From Amyelois transitella (lineage: Eukaryota > Arthropoda > Insecta > Lepidoptera > Pyralidae): DNA of 64,000 nt. The notes beneath the pieces were generated by a model, which saw only the letters and a list, made by a program, of their open reading frames with translations, had not been told where the DNA came from and made no database searches. The translations under genes and the position numbers were made by a program. Location: assembly GCF_032362555.1 (NCBI RefSeq), contig NC_083512.1:6064001-6128000 (forward strand). Reading direction: 5' to 3'. The number at the start of each line of letters is the position of its first letter. The first letter of the stretch is position 1. Shown in pieces: positions 35,917-49,500 of the stretch.

Positions 35917-36238
35917 CGGGTATACAATAGTTTGTAATCTATTAAACATGCATGCTTAATAATATTCAGTTTTTACGTCAGAATAATTTAGCATTCAATA
36001 ATTGTGATAACAAGAACTTTGTATGCAAGACGATAATGATAAATATGTAACTTCTGCATTTCATTTTGTTGTGACCTATGTTAATTACGTGTATGCATAT
36101 CGATTTTTATTTATAAGCTATGTAACTTTATTCTTAAATTAGTTTTCTAATAGCAAAGCGCGCAAGTCCTGGTGGCATTTAAGATGCTGCGGTAAAAACT
36201 GTCCATTTAGTTAAAAATACAAGATTCGAATTGAATAT

Positions 36239-36272
36239 GGACAATCACAGCGCCAACACGCTGTGATTGTCC
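36239..36272. repeat. Perfect 14-bp inverted repeat (hairpin)
   Basis: GGACAATCACAGCG, a 6-nt loop and CGCTGTGATTGTCC. It lies about 1 kb beyond the draper stop codon. It has no T-run typical of a bacterial terminator and is in a eukaryotic intergenic context. Confidence 0.8.
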
Positions 36273-37260
36273 GTTACATACACTAAAACACCCAAATCAT
36301 TAATTTTATAAATATTAATAAGATACAAAACTTATACTTACCTACTATTCGTATCGTATATAAAAAAAATATGAAAAATGAGATGCCTAGCGTTGATTGA
36401 GAAAAGTAATTTGATAAATCTATTAAAATAATATTTCACAATAATAAAAATAGTCAAAACTATTTTATAAAAAAGAATATGTAAAACGAAAAATATAATC
36501 ATATAATATTCATAAAAGCATTAGATTTCTATAAAATTAAAATGATAAATTACTCTATTAAAAATATAAACGTATTTGGGAATGGTTCCGTTGGTTTGAC
36601 ATATCAAGTTTTAAAAATAAATGTGTAAGTTGTAATTCTTTTAATTTCCTTAATATAAACTTTACCATAATTAGGTTAACATATTAAAATAGGTATGAAA
36701 AAATTACTAAAGTTGAACACAGGCCTGGTAGACCTTTACACCAATTTATAATGAATATAATAAACTGGCTTAATAATTAAATTTCTTTTTTCATAAATAT
36801 TTGATTTGTAACATAAAAAAAATATTTATAAGAAATAACTTTCAATCGAATTATACGTCTCTTAATAAATATTAAAATTAACCTACAAATTAAAATAAGA
36901 CATCTGATATCAGATTAAATATTCATCAAATCATTTTTTTAAGATATGGTATTACTAGATATGTGAGACAGTCTCTCAACCTTGACATGAAAGTACAACC
37001 ATTGCATAAACACCAGTTCACAATAAATTGCATCATCAAACATTCGCAACCAACGTCAACGAATTACTATTCTAATCATTTAAGGCGACTGTGAAGGTCT
37101 ACCACCTCAATATATCGATCATTACAAGGAGATCACTCACATAATATCATTTAATAACACGCGTTGTGTAAATTTTTATAAAAATATGATTCGTCGTAAT
37201 AGATCGCTAAATAGTCTTCTACTTGGCACCGATCAAATGTTGATCACAAATTTCACTTAT

Positions 37261-37550
37261 TTATTTGTTGTGTGTCTGCACAGACGCATTATCTAGTTCG
37301 GAAGGGGCGTCGTCTTCCCTCTCCGGTGGGGTGGGGGGTTCGGATCCGACGCTGTGCTGGTCGATGTCGGGCAGCGCGGGAGATATGATGTTCATTTTGG
37401 GGAGTGGCGGGATAGGCGGCGTCGAGATATCGTTCCGGGGAGCGGGGACCGGCTGGCCGTTGGGTACAGTGAATCCGTTCGTCATTCTTTGGTAATTTTG
37501 CTTCCATTTGTTGGCCGGTGGGGTATAGTTAAGATGATCGTATTCCCCTT
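37261..37550 (-). CDS. drpr: draper exon 18: tail end and stop
   Basis: It follows TTATCTTTCAG and encodes EGEYDHLNYTPPANKWK, then a Pro-rich region (STPPIPPLPKM and SEPPTPPERED), ending in QTHNK and TAA. YDHL (941-944) adds a further YxxL; the Pro-rich part may bind SH3 domains. Confidence 0.9.
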
Positions 37551-40500
37551 CTGAAAGATAATTTGTTACTGATGATGACGTGTTCTCTTTTTGGCGAAAC
37601 ATGAGATACTGGATATATTTAAACGCTGTTTTTTTTTTTATTAATTCTATGAATAAAATACGAGTATTATTTTCGTTTAAATCTGCTGTGAAATGACAAA
37701 AGTTTTTGATCCTTAGAGAATTCAATGACAAAAGCATGATTTACCATTTAACCTTCAGAGAATCGAATATAAACCATAACTTGTATAGCATCACAATACT
37801 TACCATAACCCTCCTTATGCTTTATTTCATCGTAGACGTGATCTAGTTTTTCATCATCGATTATGTGGTATAAGTTGGGGTTGTTCGCGTCTGCATCTTT
37901 ATTCTTCAAGGACGACAGGGGATCATATGCTATAAAAAAAAAGAAAGACCGCATAAATAAAAACGGAGATTATTTTTTTTTATTATTACTAACTGGCTAG
38001 TACCCCACGGCTTTAAAAAAATTTTCGCAAAATTAACTATCGCAACTACGAACGAAAAATATTTGTAATTTAACTACTTAGACATTCCCTCATAAACGAA
38101 ACATCAGGCAAAACCTAGTTCAAGCTTGGTTAGAATTATAACATGCAATGAGAGCGCTAGTTCTGTATTTCATGTGGCAACACCAAATAGTAATGCCACA
38201 TTGAGTGTATATATAATTTGACAATAGTGCACTATTGTCACATTGACGGCCTCTGTGGCGCAGCGGAAGTACGCTTGTCTGTGACAACGGATGTCCCGGG
38301 TCCGGCCAGGCCAAGATGAGAAACGAACTTTCTCTGATTGTCCTGGGTCTTGGATGTTTATCTATTTAAGTATTTATTGTAAAATATGGTATCGTTGAGT
38401 TAGTATCTTGTAACACAAGATTCGAACTTACTGCGAGGCTAACTCAATCTGTGTAATTTGTCCCGTATATATTTATTTATTTATTATCTCCAGTAAGTTT
38501 TGCCAACTCAATACTTTTATTCCTTTTTTAATATGTAACATATTTCTGGTCAAGCCATAAGACTCACTATCAGAAGAGCCGCCAGCCCTCATCCGGAGTT
38601 TCTCGAGAGTGGCGTTGTTGTTCTTGTTGCCGTTGCCCAAGTTGTTGAATATCGTGTTGTTGAGAAGAGTGGTCGCATCGTCGCTGCGGGTCGAGCCTTG
38701 ATACGAGTACACCGGGTTGTCGAAGTGTTGTTCTGTACAAACGATCGATAAATCACTTTATTGCATTTGGAGAATGAAACCTTACAAAGTCTTAGAAATT
38801 TTTAACTTACTCCAAATGTTATTTGGAGTTTAAAATTAGATCTTTTGCACTCACATTCTCGAATGCTTTCTTTGTTCTCTCTCTCGTTTTGAGGTATTCC
38901 CGATTTCAGTTTATGTATTACTAGCGCTATTTTTAAAATCACGATCATGACATACACAGTTATACCCAGGCTATTTTCTAAAGAAAATATTATATGTCTA
39001 TTATTGTTGAAGCAAGCTAACCTGGCTGCGCGTTAGGGTCGGCGGTGTAGTGCACGTGCGCGATCTCCCGCTTGAGGCTGCGCACGCGCTTGCGGTAGTA
39101 CACGTACACCAGCAGCGCGGCCGCCGCGCACACCAACGCCAGGATCACCATCAGCACCGTCAGGCCTGTCGTCGATGATGCTGGGAAAAAGAAAATCATT
39201 AAATCCATACTTTAATATCTATACTAATATTATAAAACTGAAGAGTTTAGTTTGTTTGAACGCGCTAATCCCAGGAACTACTGGTTCAAATTATAAAAAA
39301 TCCTTTTCTGTTGAATAGACCATTCATCGAGGAAGGCTTTAGGCTAAAAATTATCACGCTGCAAATATTAGGAGCAAAGAAATAATGGAGAATGTGAAAA
39401 AAATGCCCAAAATAACTATTCCACGCGGACAAGTCGCGGACACAGCTAGTTTAAATATAAGTAATTAAAAGATTTGTATTTTCGTTTGTAACAAATAAAA
39501 TCACAAATTACTGAACCGATTTTGACGAAATTTAGCACAGAGATATATATCCCTTCACAGAGAAACACAATCTACTCCCGTGCACGAGCAACGTTCCGCG
39601 TAAAAGCTAGTTGTAAATAAAAAGAACCAGTGAAAGCGCTATATGTAACCGTCCAGGGGGTAGGAAGCATAATAAGTCATATTTTATGGTTTATCTTTAT
39701 ATTAAATTAAAAGAGAGTTTTAATAAGTCAACGTTCGTGAAGAAGAGGATAGGTGCCCAAAAAAAGTGCATAGTGGCACAGGGTCTACCACTCTTTTCCG
39801 AATTATGTACATTAGTTTGATTGCTGTTACCGTGAGTGAAAACATCGTGAAGAAACTTGCGCATTCAGAAAACACCCACCTTCCGCTCGGTTAGTAACAA
39901 TCTGGTCTGCGGCGTGTATGTCGCAGTGCTCGCCGATGAAGTTCCTGTGACAGATGCAACCTTGTATGGGGTCGCACACCCAGTTGCCGACAGACGGACA
40001 AGAACACGCCTCCATGCAGTGGTCCCCGTAGTAACCTTCGGGGCAGACTGAAACAGAAAGAAGATATAATCCATGTAAATCAGAAAAATAATGTGTCTTC
40101 TTGGATTATGCAATTTTCTGTGTAGTTGCACAGCTTAAAATGTTTGATGATTCACCAGTACTAAATTATATTAGAAAAGAATAGATCTAGAATAGAAAAT
40201 AACCCCCCTCCTTCCTTCTTCCCCCTCTTCACTTTTTTTTTTAAGTGTACTACTTGCGGTTCCAGTTTCTGAATTATCGGCACCTAGCCCTGTCAATGTT
40301 TATCCCTACGCATGAGGGTCGTGCCAGAAATGTGTTTCACTCGTATCGGTACACACATTTTCTTAACATGTCATTCTTAGCAGGGACCTGATGTGTGGAG
40401 ACAACCTTAAGATGTAGTGTACGTGGACATGTACAAGAGTGAAAGAGAAGGAAGTATTATGCTCTCAGACACGCACACTCACTGTACTTTCCATCATGAA

Positions 40501-43500
40501 CTGCTGTCCTGCTCTCTCTATAATGGCGGCTAGGGACGTCATAATACCTCCTACTGTTTCATTGATACACTTGTGCACACAGACAAGGGTTGTATCATTA
40601 TAGTGGTATATACATACACTGCGTGCAGTAGTGGCCGGTGTAGCCGGGCCGACAGCGGCAGAAGCCGTCGCTGGCGCGGCACTGCGCGGCGTGCTGGCAG
40701 CGGCACGGCTGCGAGCAGCCCGCGCCCCACCAGCCCGCCGCGCAGCGCGCCTCGCAGCCGGCGCCCTGCCAGCCCGGCAGGCACTGGCACTCGCCTGGAA
40801 ACGCATCATAACTATAATCAAATTGAAGATCAACGCGGGAATTGGCAAAAGTTAAGTTATGAGTACCTAAACAGACTAAGACGTAATAAATATTTATTTA
40901 TTTAAAACTTTATTGCACATTAAAACATGTACAAAATGTAGACTTAATGCCGTTTAGCATTCTCTACCGGTCCCAGCTGACCAAGTAGAAAAAATTTTAG
41001 TTATAATATGTGTCTTTCTATCTATTTATGTACACTGAATGTCTATCTATCTAAACAAAGTTTGCCTACCCTTACAAGAAATATGCATGATTTTATGTAG
41101 ATATGTACTAGTTGTTAACCGCAGTGCGAGCAGCGATTCACCCTTTTAATTGAATTTTAATGCCGTCCAGATAAGAGATGATACGAACGGATTTTAATGT
41201 GTAATAAATACAGTCGAGGAGCAGCAACGGCGCTCCGTTGCTCTGATCTGTTTAATATATTTACCTGTAACATGGTGACAATCGGCACCGTTCTTGCAAT
41301 TACATTTCTGCAGACAGCCATCGCCGTAGGTGCCGAGTGGACACGGGTATTGGCAAGTAGGCCCGGTGTAGCCACTGCGACACGAGAAGTCGCCGGTCAC
41401 AGGGTCGCACGTTGTGTTATCTGCCAAGAAATATAGCAAGAAAATTAGAAAAAAATAATAGAATACTTAAGTTCACACACGGGGGCACACACGTCGCAGG
41501 GATTTACTGTGATAAATATGTACATACAAAACTTTACGATAGGAATAATTTGAATAATCGAACACAAAATTTCGTTCACAATTTTGCTATTGCATTTTTT
41601 GCTACATCATTATATACGGAACTCTAGAACGTTCGCTCCCAACATTCATCGACTAAAACTTTAAAGTTTAAAAGTGGTACCGTCCCGCTGGTGGCGACAC
41701 AGCTGCGAGCAGCCGGGCCCGTAGGAGCCGGGCGGGCACGGCGTGCGGCAGTCGTCGCCGGTCCAGCCGGCCGCGCACACGCAGCGCCCGCTGCCCGCCT
41801 CGCACGACGAGTTGTTCAGGCAGCGGCACCGCTGATCGCAATCCGGCCCGTACAGGCCTTCCGGACATTGGGTCTCGCAGCGGACGCCTGATTGATTAAA
41901 TTCAGTTACAATAAATATTTGGTTTTCAAAATTTAATCTCAATTCCATTATTAAACCGTACAGCTGGAACATAAAGTAAAAACATATTTTCGTCGTCACA
42001 TCAGTTTTACTGAGACATAATCTAAGCTAATCTATATTATTAGAAAGTTTGTAGAAATTCTTCCTTAAGCAGATGTAAAGTTTTATTATAAATATTTGTG
42101 CTAAATTACGTTTAAATCTTACCTGTGCGTTAAATGTAAATGTCAATCAACTATTTTTTTAATTTATTAAAATTTTATGCTTGTTTATTTACACAAAATT
42201 TCCTTCTGCCTTACTTTTTATATTTTTATGACTGAACACAAAAGTAAAAGTATTGTTTTCATCCAAAATTCCATGAGAAGTAACAAAAATTTCGTTCTAT
42301 ATTTAATTCAATATACAACAAAACCTTTCCAAGTTAATGTCGATCCAGTCTTGAATCAGATACAAATCTTAACACCTAATAAACAAACATTATCGTGCCT
42401 GGAAAGTGTAGTTTCTTCAACGGACGACAGTATAGGTATTTCGTAGAATTTATAATTACAGTGATATTGTATACCTAGTTTCAACCACATAGAAGACGGA
42501 TATTTGTTCCACAGTAAGCGGTAAGATTATAAAGTTTTCTTTTACTTGATAAAGAGACCATTACATATAATAATTAGTATGTGCGCAAAATACATATCTG
42601 CTAACAAGTTCTATCAACGTTATGTGCAATTAGTATCAACATATTCCAATGGCAAACAAAGGCATGTAAGAACAATTTTTTTAGGATGCCCAAGAAAGTA
42701 AGAACATTTGTTTCTAATACATTTGCAAGACAATCATCGATAAAGAAATTTTCTCATAACAATTTAAAATTGTTACCACATAAAGTGCAATTAATATAAA
42801 ACCCCATAATAGAAAATTTTCTTTAGTTTAGGTACATACCAAACGTCCTAGGTAGACCTGAACCAAGAGAAAATAGTATCAATACACTATACCTTCACAT
42901 AAACGTCAATAAAATGCGTCTGTTGTATTGTTTGTGTAAAATGCAGTTTATAATAATATCACTGTTTTGTTATACAAATAAATACATATTTTTTAATAAA
43001 GTGAACTACGTTTATAAAAGTATATTGAGTGACGGTGATGTGGTATGTATAACATAAAAATATTAGTGAACAAAATATATTTTTATATATACTTTAAATA
43101 TAAAGCGGAAATAGGTGAAGATAAAATTATTCTTTCACACTACATACATAAACAATTTCATGCAGGTGTTTGACACTTAATAAAATATCGTATTGTGTAT
43201 TTGTATTGAGTAGGTGGTTTTATTTTTTAAAACAATGTACTTAACTAGTTCTATGGATTGCATTTGTAATTTTAAAAATGCGTAAATGAAGTTGTTAGGC
43301 TGGTATTGCAAATATTAAATAATAATACGAAATAATATTTGTTTGTTTCTTTTTACGCGTTATCTTGCAATCTCTTCTTGAAATTTCATGGAGTACATTT
43401 CATCCCGGTCAAAACTATAGTTCCCGTAGCATTTGTGAATTTTTATGTTGGCACTAAATTCACGCAAGCGAAACTATAAGTAAAAGCTAGCAGGCATCTA

Positions 43501-46500
43501 AATTAAAAAAAGTGTGACCTCTCCAGTTGGTGTCGCAGATGCACTGCCCGGTGACGTGGTGGCAGCCGGCCGCGTGCTCGCTGCAGGCGCACGCCGAGCC
43601 GCAGCCCGCGCCGAACGAGCCGCTCGCGCAGCGCCGCTCGCAGCGCGCGCCCGTGTACCCGGCGCTGCACACGCATTCACCTGCAATGCAAACGGTATTC
43701 CGACACGTCAGCTCCGGTAGCATGCCACGCGAGAAACTGTCGCTGCATCGCTTTATATTGTGATGTGAAAAGGGAAAATAACAGCATCGCGCGTGCCATG
43801 CTGCGGGGACTGGAATGAACAAAGAAAATAGGAATTCCGAAACTTTGTCGAACTAATGAACCAATATTTTTTAACTCGGGATGAAACATGTTGCGGCCAC
43901 GTGCCGAGCACCGATTTGATGTACAATATCTACAGAAAGAAAATATAAGTACAAAATGTATTTAGTTCATAAATAGTTTAAGATAATACAATAACGATAA
44001 CAATTTACCTGTGACAGGATTACAAGGAGCGTCGTTTTCACAGTTGCAAGGTTGCAGGCAATTGGGTCCAAATTTCTTGCCGTCACAAGGTCTATCGCAC
44101 TTCAAGCCATCGTATCTATAAAGAAAAAAGGGATGTTTTATTTTAATTTCCACTCTTACCATCGATGTAGCGAAAGACATTTTGTTTTTTGACTTTATGT
44201 TTAATGCTCTTGTAATAAAGTTTTTTTATTTAAATCGACGATAGGTTGCGCTATTCTGCACGGTCTAATATTGCTGAGGCGACTAATAAACATGGTGGTA
44301 CTGTATGGATGATAATTAACTCACCCAGGTGTGCAGTGACACTGTCCGGTCTCGGGCGAGCAGGTGGCGTTGTTGTAGCACTCGCACTTGTCCGCGCAGT
44401 TGTCGCCGTAGTACGGGAACTCGCACGTTTGCTCGCAACGAATGCCGCGGTAACCAGGCGCGCATAGACATGATCCTGAAAAAAAAAAACATTTTTATTT
44501 ATATTTTTTACTTAAGAGGATCTTTTTGTACCAATGAGAAATGGTTGTGGTTGGAAATACCCTATTCTTGTAGCGGATGTAAAAATCTCGCCTCTTTTTA
44601 GAACAGCTGAAGATTGAAACCGCCCAAGAAAAATAACAGTGTTTGAACTGAGAAACATCTTTAGGTAAACTTATAAAAAACTCATTAACAACTTTTGCCT
44701 AGAATATCCTTAGGCATCGCTCATCACAATGGTAGTGAAAACAGACAGATGTTATGTCATCGGGTTTATTGCAAAATGAAGCCAAGCCTCTACTATGTCT
44801 TCTTCTCTATTGATCGGCTACTGCCGTTCTTCCAGACTGTTACTTCCTCCCCGGAAGAGATATAGCACTTTTATTCTAAAGTGTCGAAAACCACACTTCT
44901 TTGAAATATTATTATTATTCTCCTAAATTTTATTCCGGTTGCATCTTCCGTGAGACAAAAGTGGAATTCTTAGCAGCGAGGTAAGTCATAAATTAATAAA
45001 ATGCTACCCTGAAGTGAAATATGTAATGGCGTGAGGTTTCGCTGAAGTTTATAAAAAAGTTACCGTTGACAGGCGAGCAGTGGCCGGAGTTCTCGCAGCG
45101 GCAGGTGTTGCGGCAGCCCTTGCCGTAGGTGAGCAGCGGGCACTGCCGCGAGCACTGCTCCCCGCCCCAGCCCGCCGCGCACTCGCACGCCCCCGTCCAC
45201 GGGTCGCAGCTGGAGGGGAACAACGATATAAGCTATACGATCTAGACTAGATGCCGTGGGCTCGTCAAAAATGTTTCATTCGGCATTATATTCTTCTTTT
45301 TATTCTTCCTGCCCTTAGAACCGGCTGAGTTAAAAATATGAACAAATATATACGGGACAGGTTCTCTTTCAGTTCTCGCACCTGGACTGAGCAGGCTCTT
45401 CCAATGACCACGATCCAGGAGTCTTTACGACTCCCGTCTGACACCCGCAACCTCTGACAGCCCTTATCCGTATTTGATCATTGTTAAAACCATACGAATT
45501 AACATAAGGGATGTCACTGACAAGTTAATGGTGGGTCCTCACTTGCCGTTCATACAATCCTACTAACCTCACTCAGACTACATACGCACACCATCCGTTC
45601 TACTGTAGAACCATTAGAGAAAATGTGCCAGTACTACTGTGCTGTGTGGCTCCCGGCACCAATACAAAAAAAATAGGACCACTCCATCTCTTTCCCATGG
45701 ATGTCGTCAAAGGCGACTAAGGGATAGGCTTACAAACTTGGGATTCTTTTTTAGGCGATGGGCTAGCAACCTGTCGCTAGTTGAATCTCAGTTCTATCGT
45801 TAAGCCAAATAGCTGTACGTGGCCATTCAGTCTTTTCAAGACTGTTGGCTCTGTCCACCCCGCAAGGGATATAGACGTGACCATGTATGTGTCAGTACTA
45901 ACATGTCAGTGGTAGAAGGGTTGCACTCGCAGTCGTGTTCGCAGTTCGGCCCCCACTTGCCATCAGCACAGGCCCGCAGCTCGCACCACTCGCCGCGCCA
46001 GCCAGGCTTGCAGGCGCACGACCCGTTCCGCGGGGAACATTCCCCGTGCTGGCACGAACACTTGCCCAGGCAGTCCACGCCGTACGTACCCACTGGGCAC
46101 TCTTCGAGGCACTGCAATGTTAAATTATATTTTATTTACATAGAAACGATCACTTATAATGCCGATCGCTCTATCATCAAACTTTTAGATAGATAGATAA
46201 ACTCTTTATTGCACCAAAAGAAAAACAGAAAAGTTATTGTACATAGAATTTTGATTTTTATGTAAACTAATTTTGACAAGATCTGTATAAGAAAAGTTGT
46301 CAGTGAATTGGTTCTGCTGGAGGGCAGATCAAACAACGAATGTTTTCTGGGACTGGGACCTGCACCTGGTGTTAATGTTACTTACGAAGAACCCTTTCCT
46401 CGTTAGTACCTTTAACATCAAGTGCAAGTCCGGTGCAGCATCAAGCGAATCAACAAAATTATTTCGGATTTTGTAAAGGAAAATCTGATCACTATGAATT

Positions 46501-49500
46501 CTTTGATATTATAGACTAGATAAGATTGCGAACATCATAAGAAAACGGCCCTTAACGGTATTTGTTTTATAACTAAGTTAGCTTAAAATTGTCTTATTAA
46601 AACTAAAACAACAACTGAACAGATGCGTGTCACGTAGGATTAGGGCAGACATCGACAACGACATCTAGAATGTCAAATGTGCTATCAAATTATTCAAAAG
46701 CATTATAATTCTCAACTTATTAATATCCTTTGAAATAACAAACAATAAATTATCTCCATTCGCGCAATAAAATTACGGGTCACTTGAAATGTATGACTCA
46801 GTCCTGTAATTATTGTAATTGTTTTGTAAATCAGAAGGAAAATATATTGCAATTAATCACCAACAATGACACATAAATAATTTTATTTTCATACTAAACT
46901 TGAATGCAGCCTTAAAAAATTTCTTTCACGAAATTAAGCGAATATTCATTAAACCTTTACTTTGAATTTTTTAGTACACATACCCAAGTGGATGAGGGTT
47001 ATTTAAGTAACTAAATATTCTTAAATTGTTCGCTTGCAGATCAATTGGGGTGCCAGAACAATTGATTCTGCATTTCCTGTTGTGAAGTTTCTGATTCAAA
47101 ATACTTTATGCTTTATTGAGATGGTCGAGGTCTATAGACTTATTGTGACATTTGCCTTTCGAAATATGGAAAATTGTTTATTATCAGACAAATTGCACCC
47201 TAGTTTAAATTATTGATTGAACCTTTGAGCCTTATACAAATAGTACTGAGGTCTTACTAATCTCACAAATTTTTGCCGTACAAGAGATGATAAATCAACA
47301 CTATTATAAGATGAAATTAGTAATATCAAATAATTTACTAAGTACATACTTGCAACACAGCAAATACTTTGGAAAATAAACTGATCATTGTTTAGTTAAC
47401 AAAAACTTAAATATGTAATTACTTTATTACTTTGTAAATGATTTAATGAAATGTATTTTTTTCAAGGAAAGTAAAGTTCTGTCATAATAATTTATCAAAA
47501 CACGCAAAATGAAATTGGTGTGGAGTGAAAGAGCAAAACAATGTTCAGTTCAGGAGAAAGTTAGTACTTACTATATTTTTAACTCATCTGTCCGCTCGAA
47601 AATAAATTCGAAATTAGAAGGTTGTCTGCTTAATTTCAATAGGTACCCTTTGATCAATTTTGGAATGGTCTTAATTTTTTTAAATGACGTATAAAAAACA
47701 AGATTTTTTTGTTTGATTTTGCCTCGTCTGTGAATCTAATACATAGTTGATCAGAGTAAGTATGTAATATTTTTAGTTACCTTTTCCCCGGTGAAACCTG
47801 CTTCACACTGACAGCGACCAGTCACGTGATGACAACCAGCGCCATTGGCACACTCACATGTCTTTTGACACTCCTCGCCCCATTTGCCAGTCGGACATCT
47901 GAAAAAAACCGAATAGGTGCTTTTTAATCAAATCCACCGTTTACATCTTTTAATTTTAACAAAAATATCTTGGTATTTTCAAAGTTCCAACAAAGCATTG
48001 TATGTCTTGGTGGTGGAAGGTCAGGTCAAGATTAAACAAACAAGCTTGCATCTCATCAGCTAAGGGGTCAATTAAAGATTTATGTCTAATAGGTAATGCA
48101 ATATAACATTATGGTTACAGGTAACACTAATTTGACACTTATTAGTGTTAAGATTTTATATAAGTCGACATAAAATAGATATTCGAGATCGATTTATATT
48201 ATCTATTCTATTAAGATAGGTCTTTAAATCTGAGTGTACCTGTTGGCGCACACTTCGCCAGTCCAGCCGGCGGTACAGTTGCACACGCCAAAAGCGTTGC
48301 AAACTCCATCGTTCTGACACCTGCAGCCCTGTGCGCACGGCTCATCTTCTTCACACTGTTTTTCACATCTGATAATCAAGTAAGAAACATTAAAGTAATC
48401 AACGTAGGGTGGACAAAAGAAGTATGTGAAAGCAAAAAATGTTTTGTTTGTAAAAACGACATTCAATCTTATACCAGTTCACGCTAAGAATATTGATGCT
48501 TATTATTACAATTGTTGGATATAAATATTAATTGCGTGCATATAATCCTGACCTTGAATATAAATGCAATCAATAAAGTTTGGTCATGCAGGCACAGGAT
48601 AAGACTAAACATAACATTGTGATCCTTCCCACATTTGGTAAACAAGACGTGACTTATCTTATAAATAACAAATGCCCGACGTACATATACATAGAGCAAT
48701 GCCTTTACTCAAGTCAATACAGAAAATATTTTCTTTCAGCTTAGTGTGATGACTGAAGTATGATTCAATACTCATTAACATTGAGTAGTTGTGACACAAA
48801 TTATAACATTGAGGTAAAAGACAGAAACACAAGTTAGCTGAATGTAGATTATTATTATGCCCTTTTATTTTAGCGGCTTCGGTGGCGTAACGGTGCCTTC
48901 TGTACCTCCAGCTCAGGGTTCAAAATTGCGTGTGGTCAAAATGGAATATATAGGCGTGAACGAAAAAAAACGCGAGTATGTTGATCTAGAGCTAGCTGAA
49001 TTTGCAAACGCACCAACGGCAAGAATCAAAATTCTCAAGCCACTGGTTGCTTATCACTTAAAAATTCAGCCCCTGACGGTGAAATACTAACAATGGTCCC
49101 GTAAATCCCGGTTTACAAGAGCAGGCTCCGCTGGCCGGATGGCAGGCCGCGCGGTTCTTACACATGCAGACCTCTCTGCAGTTGTCTCCGAAAGTGGTCA
49201 GGGGACAGGATTGCTCGCACGACTCGCCGCGCCACCCGGCCGTGCACGAACATTGACCTGTCAGCGGCTCGCAAGTACCGCCATTTTGGCAGTGGCAAGT
49301 GTTCTGACAGTGGCGACCCCAACGGCCTTGTGGGCAAGCTACGCAAAAAAAAAAACAAAAACATCAGTATTTTTCTTTCAGCTTGAATTATCAAAATAAA
49401 GCTTGCTGGTCTGAAAGACACTTAGGCATTAAATTAATTAAATTGTGATCAAATAATGGTCACCTAGTCAGGTACACATGATTCGTGTTTCTAATTACTA

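Larger units (their letters stand above)
33958..37260. other. Intergenic region between the secreted-protein gene and the draper 3' end
   Basis: Very AT-rich. It contains a hAT-type element (35180-35916) and a 14-bp-arm hairpin (36239-36272). I see no gene. The draper 3' UTR should occupy some of the part next to 37260. Confidence 0.5.

Noticed and set aside
40465..40905. Ala/Arg-rich open frames on both strands over draper exon 13
   Set aside because: The exon is very GC-rich, which keeps other frames open; only the Cys-rich EGF frame fits the neighbouring exons in phase.
45290..45630. Possible retroelement coding piece before the retroposon in draper intron 6
   Set aside because: Composition differs from the surrounding intron but no RT, endonuclease or tail motif could be identified.
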